Positions 4,512-13,500 of a DNA stretch of 14,804 nucleotides are shown here, one piece after another; the stretch's first letter is position 1; every line of letters starts with the position of its first letter. The stretch is taken from contig JAISOP010000025.1 of the NCBI GenBank assembly GCA_031275525.1, positions 1 to 14,804 on the forward strand, given 5' to 3'. A program made the position numbers and the translations under genes. Source of the stretch: Tannerella sp. Lineage in GTDB: Bacteria > Bacteroidota > Bacteroidia > Bacteroidales > Tannerellaceae. The notes under the pieces were generated by a model that was not told the DNA's origin, made no database searches, and saw only the letters and a program-made list of their open reading frames with translations.

Positions 4512-7316
4512 ATGAGACGAAACATGGGAATCGGAGATGCGCGCCAAAGACAAAGAGAATCTATTGAAAACGGCAGAAGCCGGCTTGTCGGAATAAAAAA
4601 ACGAACGGCAATCATTCTGTTCCTGTTGTACGCCGCAGGGGGGCTCTGCGCCCAGGAGGGTATCCTGAAAGGCCGGGTGGCCGACGGACGGACGCAGGAG
4701 ACGCTCGTCGGGGCAAGCGTTACGGTAAAGGAATTACCGGGCTGGGGCGCCGTCAGCGACGGAGACGGTAATTACGGCTTCGCCCTGCCGGAGGGGACTT
4801 ATACGGTGACGATTTCCTATGTCTCTTATGCGACGATCGAAATAACAAAGGTGGAGGTGAAAAAGGAGGCGCCTACTGTGCTGGATATCGACTTGAAAGA
4901 GGCGGCGCAGGACCTGGAGGAGGTCATGGTCGTGGCGCGGATGGATATGGAGGCGGAGAGGGCGTTGATGATCGAACGCCGGCAGTCGGCGGTGGCCGTC
5001 GAGAACCTGGGCGCCAGGGAGATGTCGGTCAAAGGCCTCTCAACCGTCGCCGACGGGATTAAAAAAGTAACCGGCATCTCTATGGAGGGGAACAGCAAGG
5101 TCTATGTCCGGGGGCTGGGCGACCGATACAGCATGACCTCGCTCAACGGCTTTCCCATGGCGTCGCCCAACCCCGACAACAAACTGATCCCGCTGACGAT
5201 GTTCCCGGCGTCGATCGTCAAAAACATATCCGTAAGCAAAGTTTACCACCCGTCGGTTTACGGCGATTATTCGGGCGCCCATATCAATGTCGATACCAAA
5301 GAGAATACGGGGAAAGATTACCTCACGTTCAGCCTCTCGACCGGAGGGAAAACGAATGTCCTGTTTTCCGACTTTTATTCGTCGGATAAAACCGGGGCCG
5401 GCGTCCCTTTCTTAGGCATAAGCCCCGGCCTCCGTCTAAGCCGGGAGATCAAAAGCATGACGGCGGATGAGTTTGAGTACCGGCAACGGACAAATAACCC
5501 TTTCCGGACAGGCTTTTCCATTGGCAGGAAGAGGGCGTTTCCCGTCGTCGGGCTGGACTTCGGCATGGGGAAGACGTGGACGGTCGGCAGCCATCCACTG
5601 AGCGCCCTGCTGGCCGCCGGATTCAACAACGACTATACGCTGTATAAAGACGCTCGCGTCTCTACGGTGAACGCGCAGGGCGTCGTCCGCGACCGGTACG
5701 ATTACGACATGTACGCTTACGGAACGACCGCGACGCTGTCCGGACAGTTAGGCTATACGCTTGGGAAGACCGGACGCCTGTCGTATTACGTCATGCTTGT
5801 CAACAACACCGAAGACAATTACAAGCGCCGCGAAGGCGTCGATGCGGAAGGGATCGACCTGGTCGGGAGCAACAGCGTTTACCATGCTTACCGGCTGTTC
5901 AACAACCAGCTGGCGGGCAAACACGAACCGTTGCGCGACCGCCTGTTTGCCGACTGGCAAGTCTCGTACGGTTCGACGAAAAGCGACGAACCGGATCGTC
6001 GCCAGGTGATGTTCACCCGCAACAACGACGGCTCGCTTTCCCTCTTCAAACTCAATCAACAGGAGACCATGCGCTACTTCGGGGAATTGTGCGAAGACGA
6101 ATGGAATGCCGACCTGAAAGTCCGTTACCGCCTCCCGGGTAGCGACGCATCCCGGCCGGGGTTTGTCCGCGCGGGCAGTTCCCTGCGGACAAAGCGGCGG
6201 GATTTCTATTCCGTCAACTTCTATTACAACCTGAAAAACCTCTCCCCGCAGATAGATGACATCTACGATACGGACGCTTACCTCGATTACAGTCTGATCG
6301 CAGACGGGACGGTCCTCGTCGGCAAAAACTCCCTGCCCCGCAACAAATACGAGGCCTGGGCCGACGTCTATGCCGCGTTTGCGGATATGGAATATTACCC
6401 GGTCGAAAAACTGCTGGTCTCCTTCGGCGTGCGCTACGAACATTTCGGGCAGCGGACGAGGTTCCGGACGGATGCTGCCGAAGAAAAAACGGCCCGACTG
6501 GCGACGGATGACCTGTTCCCCGCCATCAACCTCAAATACAACGTGACGCGGAACGATAACCTCCGGCTGGGACTTTCGCGTACCGTCACCCGCCCCTCGT
6601 TCATCGAAATGGCTCCCTTTGAGTACAAAGAATCGTACGGCGGCGCCACTATCCGCGGTTACGAAAACATCAAAAACGGATACAATTACAATCTTGACCT
6701 GCGCTACGAGCTTTTCCGCGGGTTCGGCGACATGTACTCGATGGGCGTTTATTACAAATACCTCCAAACGCCCATTGAGTGCGTCCAGGAATATGCCGGG
6801 TCGGTCATCCGGAGTTTCCGCAACGTAAACCGGGGTACTGCCGCCGGCGCCGAAATGGAGGTCCGCAAGCAGTTGACGAAAGACCTGAAAGCGGATTTTA
6901 ACGCCTCCCTTATCTATACCCACATCTCGCTGCCCGGGCAAGGGCTTTATACGGACAGTACCAGACGGTTGCAGGGCGCGTCGCCCTATCTGGTCAACCT
7001 CGACCTCCACTATGCGCCCACATTCGGGGGCGACAGCCGCCTGTCCCTCGCCGCCGTTTACAACCTGCAAGGCCCGCGGATCAGTTCGGTCGGCATTAAC
7101 GGCGTCGGCAACGTCGTCGAAGAGGCCGTCCATTCATTCGATTTCATCGCCTCCTACACCTCCGGCCATGGCATAAAAATAAAATTACAGGCCAAAAACC
7201 TGCTCAACCCGGAACACCGGTACACCCAAAAGATAAAAGATACGGGAAAAAAAGAAACGGTAGAATATTTCCGCAAGGGATTGGACATCGGCATCGGATT
7301 TTCCGTCGATTTTTAA
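4512..7316 (+). CDS. TonB-dependent outer-membrane receptor with carboxypeptidase-like regulatory domain
   Basis: 934 residues from ATG 4512. ATG 4524 is also possible, while ATG 4458 lies upstream of the -7 box. The signal peptide has an unusually long basic n-region (about 31 residues), then 'TAIILFLLYAAGGLCAQ'. Residues about 50-130 are a carboxypeptidase-D regulatory-like beta-sandwich ('LKGRVADGRTQETLVGASVT'). A TonB-box-like 'LEEVMVVAR' lies at 135-143 and the plug at about 150-262, with 'VYVRGLGDRYSMTSLNG' (197-213), 'MFPASIVKNISVSKVYHPSV' (230-249) and 'GDYSGAHINVDTK' (251-263). The rest is a 22-strand-type barrel ending in a C-terminal Phe (GFSVDF), as outer-membrane barrels do. It lacks the SusC signature and has no SusD next to it; it belongs to the TBDR group with 'VRGL-DRY...LNG' and 'GD-SG' motifs. 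The 22-bp gap to the next gene indicates an operon with the beta-helix lipoprotein. TonB/ExbBD-driven import of a large or chelated ligand is expected; the ligand is unknown. Confidence 0.92.
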   Translation: MRRNMGIGDARQRQRESIENGRSRLVGIKKRTAIILFLLYAAGGLCAQEGILKGRVADGRTQETLVGASVTVKELPGWGAVSDGDGNYGFALPEGTYTVTISYVSYATIEITKVEVKKEAPTVLDIDLKEAAQDLEEVMVVARMDMEAERALMIERRQSAVAVENLGAREMSVKGLSTVADGIKKVTGISMEGNSKVYVRGLGDRYSMTSLNGFPMASPNPDNKLIPLTMFPASIVKNISVSKVYHPSVYGDYSGAHINVDTKENTGKDYLTFSLSTGGKTNVLFSDFYSSDKTGAGVPFLGISPGLRLSREIKSMTADEFEYRQRTNNPFRTGFSIGRKRAFPVVGLDFGMGKTWTVGSHPLSALLAAGFNNDYTLYKDARVSTVNAQGVVRDRYDYDMYAYGTTATLSGQLGYTLGKTGRLSYYVMLVNNTEDNYKRREGVDAEGIDLVGSNSVYHAYRLFNNQLAGKHEPLRDRLFADWQVSYGSTKSDEPDRRQVMFTRNNDGSLSLFKLNQQETMRYFGELCEDEWNADLKVRYRLPGSDASRPGFVRAGSSLRTKRRDFYSVNFYYNLKNLSPQIDDIYDTDAYLDYSLIADGTVLVGKNSLPRNKYEAWADVYAAFADMEYYPVEKLLVSFGVRYEHFGQRTRFRTDAAEEKTARLATDDLFPAINLKYNVTRNDNLRLGLSRTVTRPSFIEMAPFEYKESYGGATIRGYENIKNGYNYNLDLRYELFRGFGDMYSMGVYYKYLQTPIECVQEYAGSVIRSFRNVNRGTAAGAEMEVRKQLTKDLKADFNASLIYTHISLPGQGLYTDSTRRLQGASPYLVNLDLHYAPTFGGDSRLSLAAVYNLQGPRISSVGINGVGNVVEEAVHSFDFIASYTSGHGIKIKLQAKNLLNPEHRYTQKIKDTGKKETVEYFRKGLDIGIGFSVDF

Positions 7317-7337
7317 TCATTAATTTTTTTACATCAA

Positions 7338-8603
7338 ATGAGAATGACTATGAACAAGTATTTTAAGAAAATCAGTTACGTACTGACAATCGTAGCCCTG
7401 CTGAACGCATGGGCTGCCTGCAACGACGGCGACGATCCCGATCCCGCGCCGGAAACCGACCCCGGAGAATGGATCCTGAAAGGTGAACTGACGAAAGAAA
7501 GAACGCTGAAAGCCGGCGCCACGTATGAACTCATCGGCGGTTACCAGGTGAAAAACGGAGGCAATCTGATCATTGAAGAAGGCGTGACGATCGAGGCCAC
7601 CCGCTCCATCGACGGGCAGCCGGACTACATCATTATCGAACAGGGTGGGAAGATCGACGCCCAAGGAACCCGCGAGAAACCCATCGTGATGACCTCCACC
7701 CGCCAACAGCCAGGAGCCTGGGGAGGCGTACACATCTGTGGCCGTGCGCCGGTCAACCTTTCCGGAGGGACGGGCAAGTCCGAGATTGGAGACGCCCCGT
7801 TCGGCGGTACGGCCCCGAACGACCATTCCGGTTCCATGCGTTACGTGCGCCTCGAATACACGGGTTTTGCCTTCAGCGAAACGAAAGAATCCAACGGACT
7901 GACCCTGTACGGCGTCGGCTCCGGCACGGTAATCGAATACATCCAGACGTATAAAGGCTCCGACGACGGTTTCGAATGGTTCGGCGGGACGGTTAACGCC
8001 AAATACCTGGTTTCGACGCACAGCGAAGACGATTCGTTCGACTGGACGGACGGCTGGACCGGCAAGGGACAGTTCTGGGTAGCCGTGCAAGACCCAACGG
8101 CGCCCGGAGCCGACGGCGCCGCTAACGGCGATTGCCTCATAGAGGCCGACAACCGCGAAGACAACTTCGGGAACACGCCCCAATCATGCCCCACGCTGTC
8201 TAACCTCACATTAATCGGCAACAACGACAGCAACGCCCAGAAACGCGGTATCCGCCTGCGCGCCGGGACAGCCATCAAACTCTACAACGCCCTGGTGAAA
8301 GGCAAGCCCAGCTCGCTAACCGTCGCCACGACCGAAACGGAACAAAGTTTCCTGAACGGCGCCTCCGTTGTCGAATACCTCTGGGCCGACAAAGCGTTCG
8401 CCTACGAGGGAGGCGTCGCCGACCTTGCCTTAGAGAACCAAACCGGCAATGCCGTGAACCAGGACATCCGTTTTACGGACGGTTACCTCGGAACCGTCGC
8501 CGGGGGAAAAGACCTTTCGTCCGACAGCTTCTTCGCAAAAGCGGAATACAAAGGCGCCGTCCCCACCGACAGCGACTGGACCGCCGGCTGGACCAAAAAA
8601 TAG
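7338..8603 (+). CDS. Predicted surface-exposed beta-helix lipoprotein partnered with the TBDR
   Basis: 421 residues from ATG 7338 (ATGs at 7344 and 7350 are alternatives). The signal sequence ends in 'LLNAWAAC', with Cys28 as the likely lipidated residue. The stretch right after it, NDGDDPDPAPETDPGE, is acid-rich like Bacteroidetes lipoprotein surface-export signals. From about residue 48 the chain shows short beta-helix coils: 'GGNLIIEEGVTIEA', 'YIIIEQGGKIDAQGT', 'EKPIVMTSTRQQPGAWGGV', 'MRYVRLEYTGFAF'. Two aligned acidic coils follow, 'SDDGFEWFGGTVNAKYLVS' and 'EDDSFDWTDGWTGKGQFW' (about 208-246). Cys266 and Cys284 could form a disulfide. Proteins of this type recur in Bacteroidetes directly after non-SusC TonB receptors, usually as hypothetical proteins. 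No enzymatic motif was recognised. A role as substrate-capturing lid or scaffold for the receptor, analogous to SusD, is inference from operon position. The acidic coils might bind metal or cationic ligands. Confidence 0.85.
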   Translation: MRMTMNKYFKKISYVLTIVALLNAWAACNDGDDPDPAPETDPGEWILKGELTKERTLKAGATYELIGGYQVKNGGNLIIEEGVTIEATRSIDGQPDYIIIEQGGKIDAQGTREKPIVMTSTRQQPGAWGGVHICGRAPVNLSGGTGKSEIGDAPFGGTAPNDHSGSMRYVRLEYTGFAFSETKESNGLTLYGVGSGTVIEYIQTYKGSDDGFEWFGGTVNAKYLVSTHSEDDSFDWTDGWTGKGQFWVAVQDPTAPGADGAANGDCLIEADNREDNFGNTPQSCPTLSNLTLIGNNDSNAQKRGIRLRAGTAIKLYNALVKGKPSSLTVATTETEQSFLNGASVVEYLWADKAFAYEGGVADLALENQTGNAVNQDIRFTDGYLGTVAGGKDLSSDSFFAKAEYKGAVPTDSDWTAGWTKK

Positions 8604-8644
8604 CTTCCCTCATGCGCGACGCCCCTCCGCCCCCCTCCTCCAAA

Positions 8645-8680
8645 AAAACGCCCTCCGTGTATATGTACGGAGGGCGTTTT
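8645..8680. terminator. Strong bidirectional terminator between convergent operons
   Basis: AAAACGCCCTCCGT (8645-8658) is the exact reverse complement of ACGGAGGGCGTTTT (8667-8680), separated by the loop GTATATGT. The T-tract on the + strand serves the TBDR-lipoprotein operon ending at 8603. The A-tract at 8642-8648 becomes a seven-U tract on the - strand for the SusC-SusD operon ending at 8734. Confidence 0.92.
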
Positions 8681-8695
8681 CACTTCATATTCATT

Positions 8696-8713
8696 CGGGG
8701 GATAGCGCCCCCG
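8696..8713 (-). other. Short GC hairpin after the SusD stop
   Basis: CGGGGG (8696-8701) and CCCCCG (8708-8713) pair around the loop ATAGCG, 20 bases past the SusD stop in the - strand transcript. No U-tract follows, so it is likely a 3' end stabiliser or accessory stem before the terminator at 8645-8680. Confidence 0.4.
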
Positions 8714-8733
8714 TTAAAACGGATCGGGTGTTT

Positions 8734-10566
8734 TTACCACGTCGGGCCGTCATGCCAGTCGGGTCTGGCCCAGAAGAGGACGTCGGACCAGTTGTCCTGC
8801 GAGCCTACTTCGGCCTGGAAGTTCTGGTTGTTGTTGCGTTCGCTTTCGGGATAGCGGTTCCGGTTAGCCGGGAAGGGCACTTCGGCCGTCAGCTCGATGT
8901 CCCGCTGGTAATACATCCGCGGATAACCCGTGCGGCGCAGGTTGGCCCACTGCTCGCCGGCATACATGTAACCGTAGTGCAGCCACTTTTGCTCCAGGAT
9001 GGCCTCGATGGAGCCGCCGGCATACGTCTCGCCGTTCACCCGCGAGGTCCAACGGGCTTCGGTGAAGGCGTCGATCCAGGCGTCGTTGTACACCGTCTGG
9101 TCGGGGTTGATCACCCATTTAAAGCTGAAACTCGTCGAACTGGAACCCGTTGCATAGGACGTTTCCGTCACCGAACGGTTGTTTTGATACTTGAAGTACA
9201 GCTGTATGGACTCTTTCACCGCCTCCTTGAAGGTCGCTTTGGCATCGCCTGCCGCCCAGCCCCGCTCGTAGGCTTCGGCTTTGATGAATTTCACTTCGGC
9301 AGAGGTGATGATCGGGTTATCCCAGTTACGATTATCTTTGAAGAAACCGTTGACGCGGATATACGAAAAATAGGCCCGGTTGGCGCTCGGATAGAGAAAT
9401 TCCGCCCATAAATCCGGGTCCATGGCGGCACAGGAGCCGCGGAATACCGTAGGAACCGCCTTTCCGTTTTTAGGAGTCTCCGGATCTACTGCTTCCTCTT
9501 CTTTGGTCAGGACGGCAAATTCGCCGTTCACAGTGGCCAGGCAGAACATGATCGGCAGGCGCGGGTCGTCGGTGGTCTGGCCGGTCACAGGCGTTCCGTC
9601 CGTCAACAGGCCTTCGCCCGACCATACGCCGCCGTCGCCGGTCACCTGCATCCGTTTGATGATTTCGGTGGCGGCAATCCGCTGGTTGGTCCAGTCGAAA
9701 CCCGAACCGCCGTTGATGTCCAGCGCCGAACCCGATATGTTCACCTGCGCCATCACGACGTTGTGCGCCGCGGTTTCAATGATGGGATTGGCGGAGGAGT
9801 TGTTCAGGATTTCGCCGATCACTCCCTGTCCTTTCGAAGCCAGCGGGCCTTGCGTGGACACCAGCAGGGCGGTTTTCAGGCGGATGGAGTTGTTGTAGCG
9901 GCGCCATTTGTCGAGGTCACCCTTGTTGATGAAATCCTGCTGGCTGAAGGATCCGGGCGTCGTTGTAATGGCCGCCCATTCGCCGTTCATCACGCCCAGC
10001 CGGTCCAGGATGGTGGAGATGATCTCCTGGTCGTCCTGGTAATGCGGGTGGGCCAGCGACACGTCGCCGGTCACGCTCACCTGTCCCACTTCGTCGAAGG
10101 GGATGTCGCCGAAAATGCTGACGATATACACCGTGAAGGCATACAGCTGCGTTTCGGCGGCCAGGAGATAGACCTTGTTGGCGTTTTTTTCGCTCTCATC
10201 CATATCGGCGTAAAGCGATTCCATGAATTTATAGGAAGCGATCATCTTGGACAGCTCGCCCAGCGGCGGCATCCCGTCGGTATAGCCCTCCAGCGCATAA
10301 AAGACGGCGGGATCGAGCGTGATGCCTACGGTATTGGCCTGCTTCATGAGCACTTGCGACTCCCAGCCGAAGAACCGTCCGTAGGTACTCATGGCCCATT
10401 CGCGGGAATAGAGGTTGGTGCCCACCGCCAGGTTCCCGAAATCAACCGTAGTGGATTTGCTGGGGTCGAGGAATTTATCGTCATACGACGATTCGCTGCA
10501 ACTGTTGGACAGGGTAAGCACAAAGGCCAGCAGCATGATTTTTGAAACGATATTTTTCATATTCAT
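8734..10566 (-). CDS. SusD/RagB-family nutrient-binding outer-membrane lipoprotein
   Basis: 610 residues from ATG 10566. An ATG at 10587 is in frame but adds an odd leader, and ATG 10560 is equally plausible. The signal peptide 'MKNIVSKIMLLAFVLTLSNSC' makes Cys23 the likely lipid anchor. The mature protein is all-helical with SusD-type TPR-like segments, for example 'LLAAETQLYAFTVYIVSIFG', 'DIPFDEV', 'WRRYNNSIRLKTALLVS' and, near the C-terminus, 'AILEQKWLHYGYMYAGEQWA' then 'NLRRTGYPRMY'. The latter is the conserved SusD ending in which the sheet and helix bundle pack before the last loop. The layout fits the longer SusD-like_2 type rather than BT SusD itself. It works as a surface lid on the adjacent SusC barrel, capturing ligand for TonB-dependent import. 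It starts just downstream of the SusC stop (about 28 nt), so the two are co-transcribed. The ligand class is unknown, as no degradative enzymes are visible. Confidence 0.93.
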   Translation of the reverse strand: MNMKNIVSKIMLLAFVLTLSNSCSESSYDDKFLDPSKSTTVDFGNLAVGTNLYSREWAMSTYGRFFGWESQVLMKQANTVGITLDPAVFYALEGYTDGMPPLGELSKMIASYKFMESLYADMDESEKNANKVYLLAAETQLYAFTVYIVSIFGDIPFDEVGQVSVTGDVSLAHPHYQDDQEIISTILDRLGVMNGEWAAITTTPGSFSQQDFINKGDLDKWRRYNNSIRLKTALLVSTQGPLASKGQGVIGEILNNSSANPIIETAAHNVVMAQVNISGSALDINGGSGFDWTNQRIAATEIIKRMQVTGDGGVWSGEGLLTDGTPVTGQTTDDPRLPIMFCLATVNGEFAVLTKEEEAVDPETPKNGKAVPTVFRGSCAAMDPDLWAEFLYPSANRAYFSYIRVNGFFKDNRNWDNPIITSAEVKFIKAEAYERGWAAGDAKATFKEAVKESIQLYFKYQNNRSVTETSYATGSSSTSFSFKWVINPDQTVYNDAWIDAFTEARWTSRVNGETYAGGSIEAILEQKWLHYGYMYAGEQWANLRRTGYPRMYYQRDIELTAEVPFPANRNRYPESERNNNQNFQAEVGSQDNWSDVLFWARPDWHDGPTW

Positions 10567-10594
10567 TCTTGTGATAATATTTAACATTCGGAGA

Positions 10595-13500
10595 TTAGAA
10601 AGTAGCCCGCAACGAGAGGCCGAACGACCGGTTGGGCGCCGCCGAAGAACCGATGACCAGCTGGCTTTTCCAGTCGGTGCCGTTGGAGGTTTCGGGGTCG
10701 TAGTGCGGGATCGATTTGTAGAGGTAGAACAAGTTGCGCCCGAAGACCGACAGGGTCAGGTTCTGGAACACCTTCTGCGGAAGGAGCGATTTCGGGAAAG
10801 AATAAGACAGGGCGATTTCACGCACTTTCCACCAGTTGTTTTCAAAGAGCGCGTTGGAGGCGGTCTGGTTCACGGCGCCGTAGTTCCCGATCCCGAAGGC
10901 CGACATGGTGTAAGTGTCGTAGGGGATGATTTCCTTGTTTTCGGTGAACCCGCCGTTGCCGTCGGCCACTACGCCGTCCAGGATGATACCGATTTTCCGT
11001 GTAACGCCCCGGCTGCTGGTGTAGTCGTAAAAGCCTTCGCCTTCACGGTTTTCGGTGTCGGTACTGATACCCGTATTCATCGTCAGGTAATACATCCGGT
11101 TGAATACATGGCCGCCCCAGCGGAAGTCGGTCATGATGTCGAGCGACAGGTTTTTGTAGCTCAGCGAGGTGCCGAGGCCGCCCACGACTTTGGGCAGCGC
11201 ATTGCCGACCGTTTCCAGCGTGGAAGACATCAGGTAGTTACCCTCCGCATTCACCACCCTCCGGCCTACATACTGCCCGCTTGCGTCGTAGTAAGGCGCG
11301 CTCGGGTCGTCGTTTTGCACCGTTATATATTTGCTGGACACATAGTCGCCCATCGCGCTGCCCACATACGAGCGGGTGTAGCCGATGTTACCTTCCAGTC
11401 CGCCGTGCTGGATATAGAGCACGCCTGCAGCCAGGTCGTCGATCTTGTTTTTGTTGAACCCGATGTTGGTACGCAGTTCCCATGCAAAATCACGGGTCTG
11501 GACAGGCGTGCCATACACGGTGGCCTCGACGCCCGAATTGGTCATCGTGCCCGAGTTGGTCCATACGTCGTTGCTGCCGCTCGAGGGCGCCAGGGGCACC
11601 TGGAAGAGCATGTCGGAAATCTCGCGCGAATAGTAGGACACTTCCAGCCCCAGGCGGTTTTTGAGGAACTTGCCCTCCAGTCCGACTTCAAACTCCCGGG
11701 TCGTTTCCGGCTTCAGGTTCGTATTTCCCAGGTTGGAGGGAATCTGGTTGTAAATAAATCCGCCCGGGTCGGACTTGGCGACGTAGGCCATACTGGCCGC
11801 GTAGGCTTCGGGTGCGTTACCGACGATACCGTACGAGAGGCGCACCTTGCCGAAGTCGTTCCACACAGGCATGTCGAAGGCTTCGCTAAAGAGGAAGCTG
11901 GCGCTGGCCGAGGGATAGAAATAGTCGCGGTTGCCCTTGGGCAGGGTGGAGGATTTCTCCTGACGCCCGGTCAGGTCCAGGAAGGCATAGCCGCCATAGG
12001 ATACGCCGACCGTCCCCACGAAGGCCGTTTTCAGCAGTTCCATCTTGCGGTTCGTATTGGCGTCGGGCGAGATGGTACCCCTTTTGCCGTTGGTGATCTG
12101 GAACACATTGTCGATCGCCAGACCGCCGTTGGTGCCCACAAACACGGCGTTCATCTTCTCCGTCCGCCCCTGCCATCCGAGGTTGGCATTCAGCTGAATC
12201 TCGTCGGTCAGTTTTTTGTCGAACAGCAGCATCACGTCCCCGTAGATGATCTGGTAGGACTTTTGCAGGGTGGTATAGGCGCCGGTCACATTGTCGTTCG
12301 GATTCGGGCGTGCCGTGGCCGGATACTGCGAGCGGTTGCGCTCCTCCTGTTCCGTACCGGTGTAGTCGGTCGCGATGCGGGCTTTCACCGTCAGCCAGTC
12401 GGTAGCCTTCCACGACGGCACAACGCTGGCGATCAGGCGGCGTTCCACTTCCTCGCTCTGGTTCTCAAAAATGTTCCAGAGCAATTTGGAGCGTACGCCG
12501 TTGACAAACTGGTCGCCGTTCACGGCGTCGATCGTCGCATACTCCGCCGGCGTCCATCCGTTGCCGCCCACGGCATTCAGGTATCCGTCCGCCGTTTTGT
12601 ACATACTCCTTATCAGCGGGATGTCCACAAACGACCCGAAGGCGTCCGACCACGAACCGTACACGCCCACGGAGGCCTGCGAACGGTTTTTGAAGTTCTG
12701 GACAATATAATTGCCGGTATAGTCCACCGACAGGCGGTCGTTGAATTTCAGGGTACCCACCATGTTAAAATTGTGCTTGTTGTAGGAACCCGACAGGGCG
12801 TTGGGCACTTCGCCGGCATAGGTGTAGGAGAAGCGCGTGTTCGACTTGTCGCCGCCCTGGTTAATCGCCACATTATAGACCTGTGTCGAACCGTCGCGGA
12901 AGAGGTCTTTCCACGGCTCGGACGAATAGGGCGAATAGGCGCGCGTGGCGCCGTCGATATACAGCACTTCGCGACCGTCGTAGGCCGGCCCCCAGCTGAA
13001 ACGGCTGTTGTAATTGGGGTACTGTTTGCCCGTGACGGCGTCGGTTCGGAAACCCTCCTTAAAGTTGTCGTCCCAGTTGTTAAACGTCTCGCCCGGGCCA
13101 TACGTGCTCTGCGTCTTGGGCACATTGGCAATCTGGTTCACCTGGAACGAAGCGTTCACGTCCACCGTTACCCCTTTGGCGGTTGACCGCTTGCTGGTGA
13201 TGATGATGGCGCCGTTGGCCGCTTCCGAACCATACAACGCCGTAGCCGCGGCGCCCTTCAGGATGGTCAGGCTCTCGATGTCTTCGGGATTGATGTCCAC
13301 GATACCGTTGGAGCGGATGCGATCGCCGGCGCCGATCGACGCAAAGTCGCGGTCGGACAGGTTCGAGCTTTCCGCGTTACTGCTATTGTTCGCATTTCCG
13401 TTACGGATCGGCACCCCGTTCATCACGATCAGGGGCTGCGTGTTGCCGTTGAACGACGACAGTCCGCGCACGGCAATCGACACGCCGCCCGCCGAGCCGC

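Noticed and set aside
5748..7133. 461-residue - strand ORF opposite the TBDR barrel
   Set aside because: Antisense shadow of a clear beta-barrel; no start context or domain.
10415..13186. 923-residue ORF on the + strand opposite SusC and part of SusD
   Set aside because: Its complement encodes textbook SusC and SusD motifs. The antisense product has no recognisable domain and spans two genes, as expected of a GC-bias shadow.
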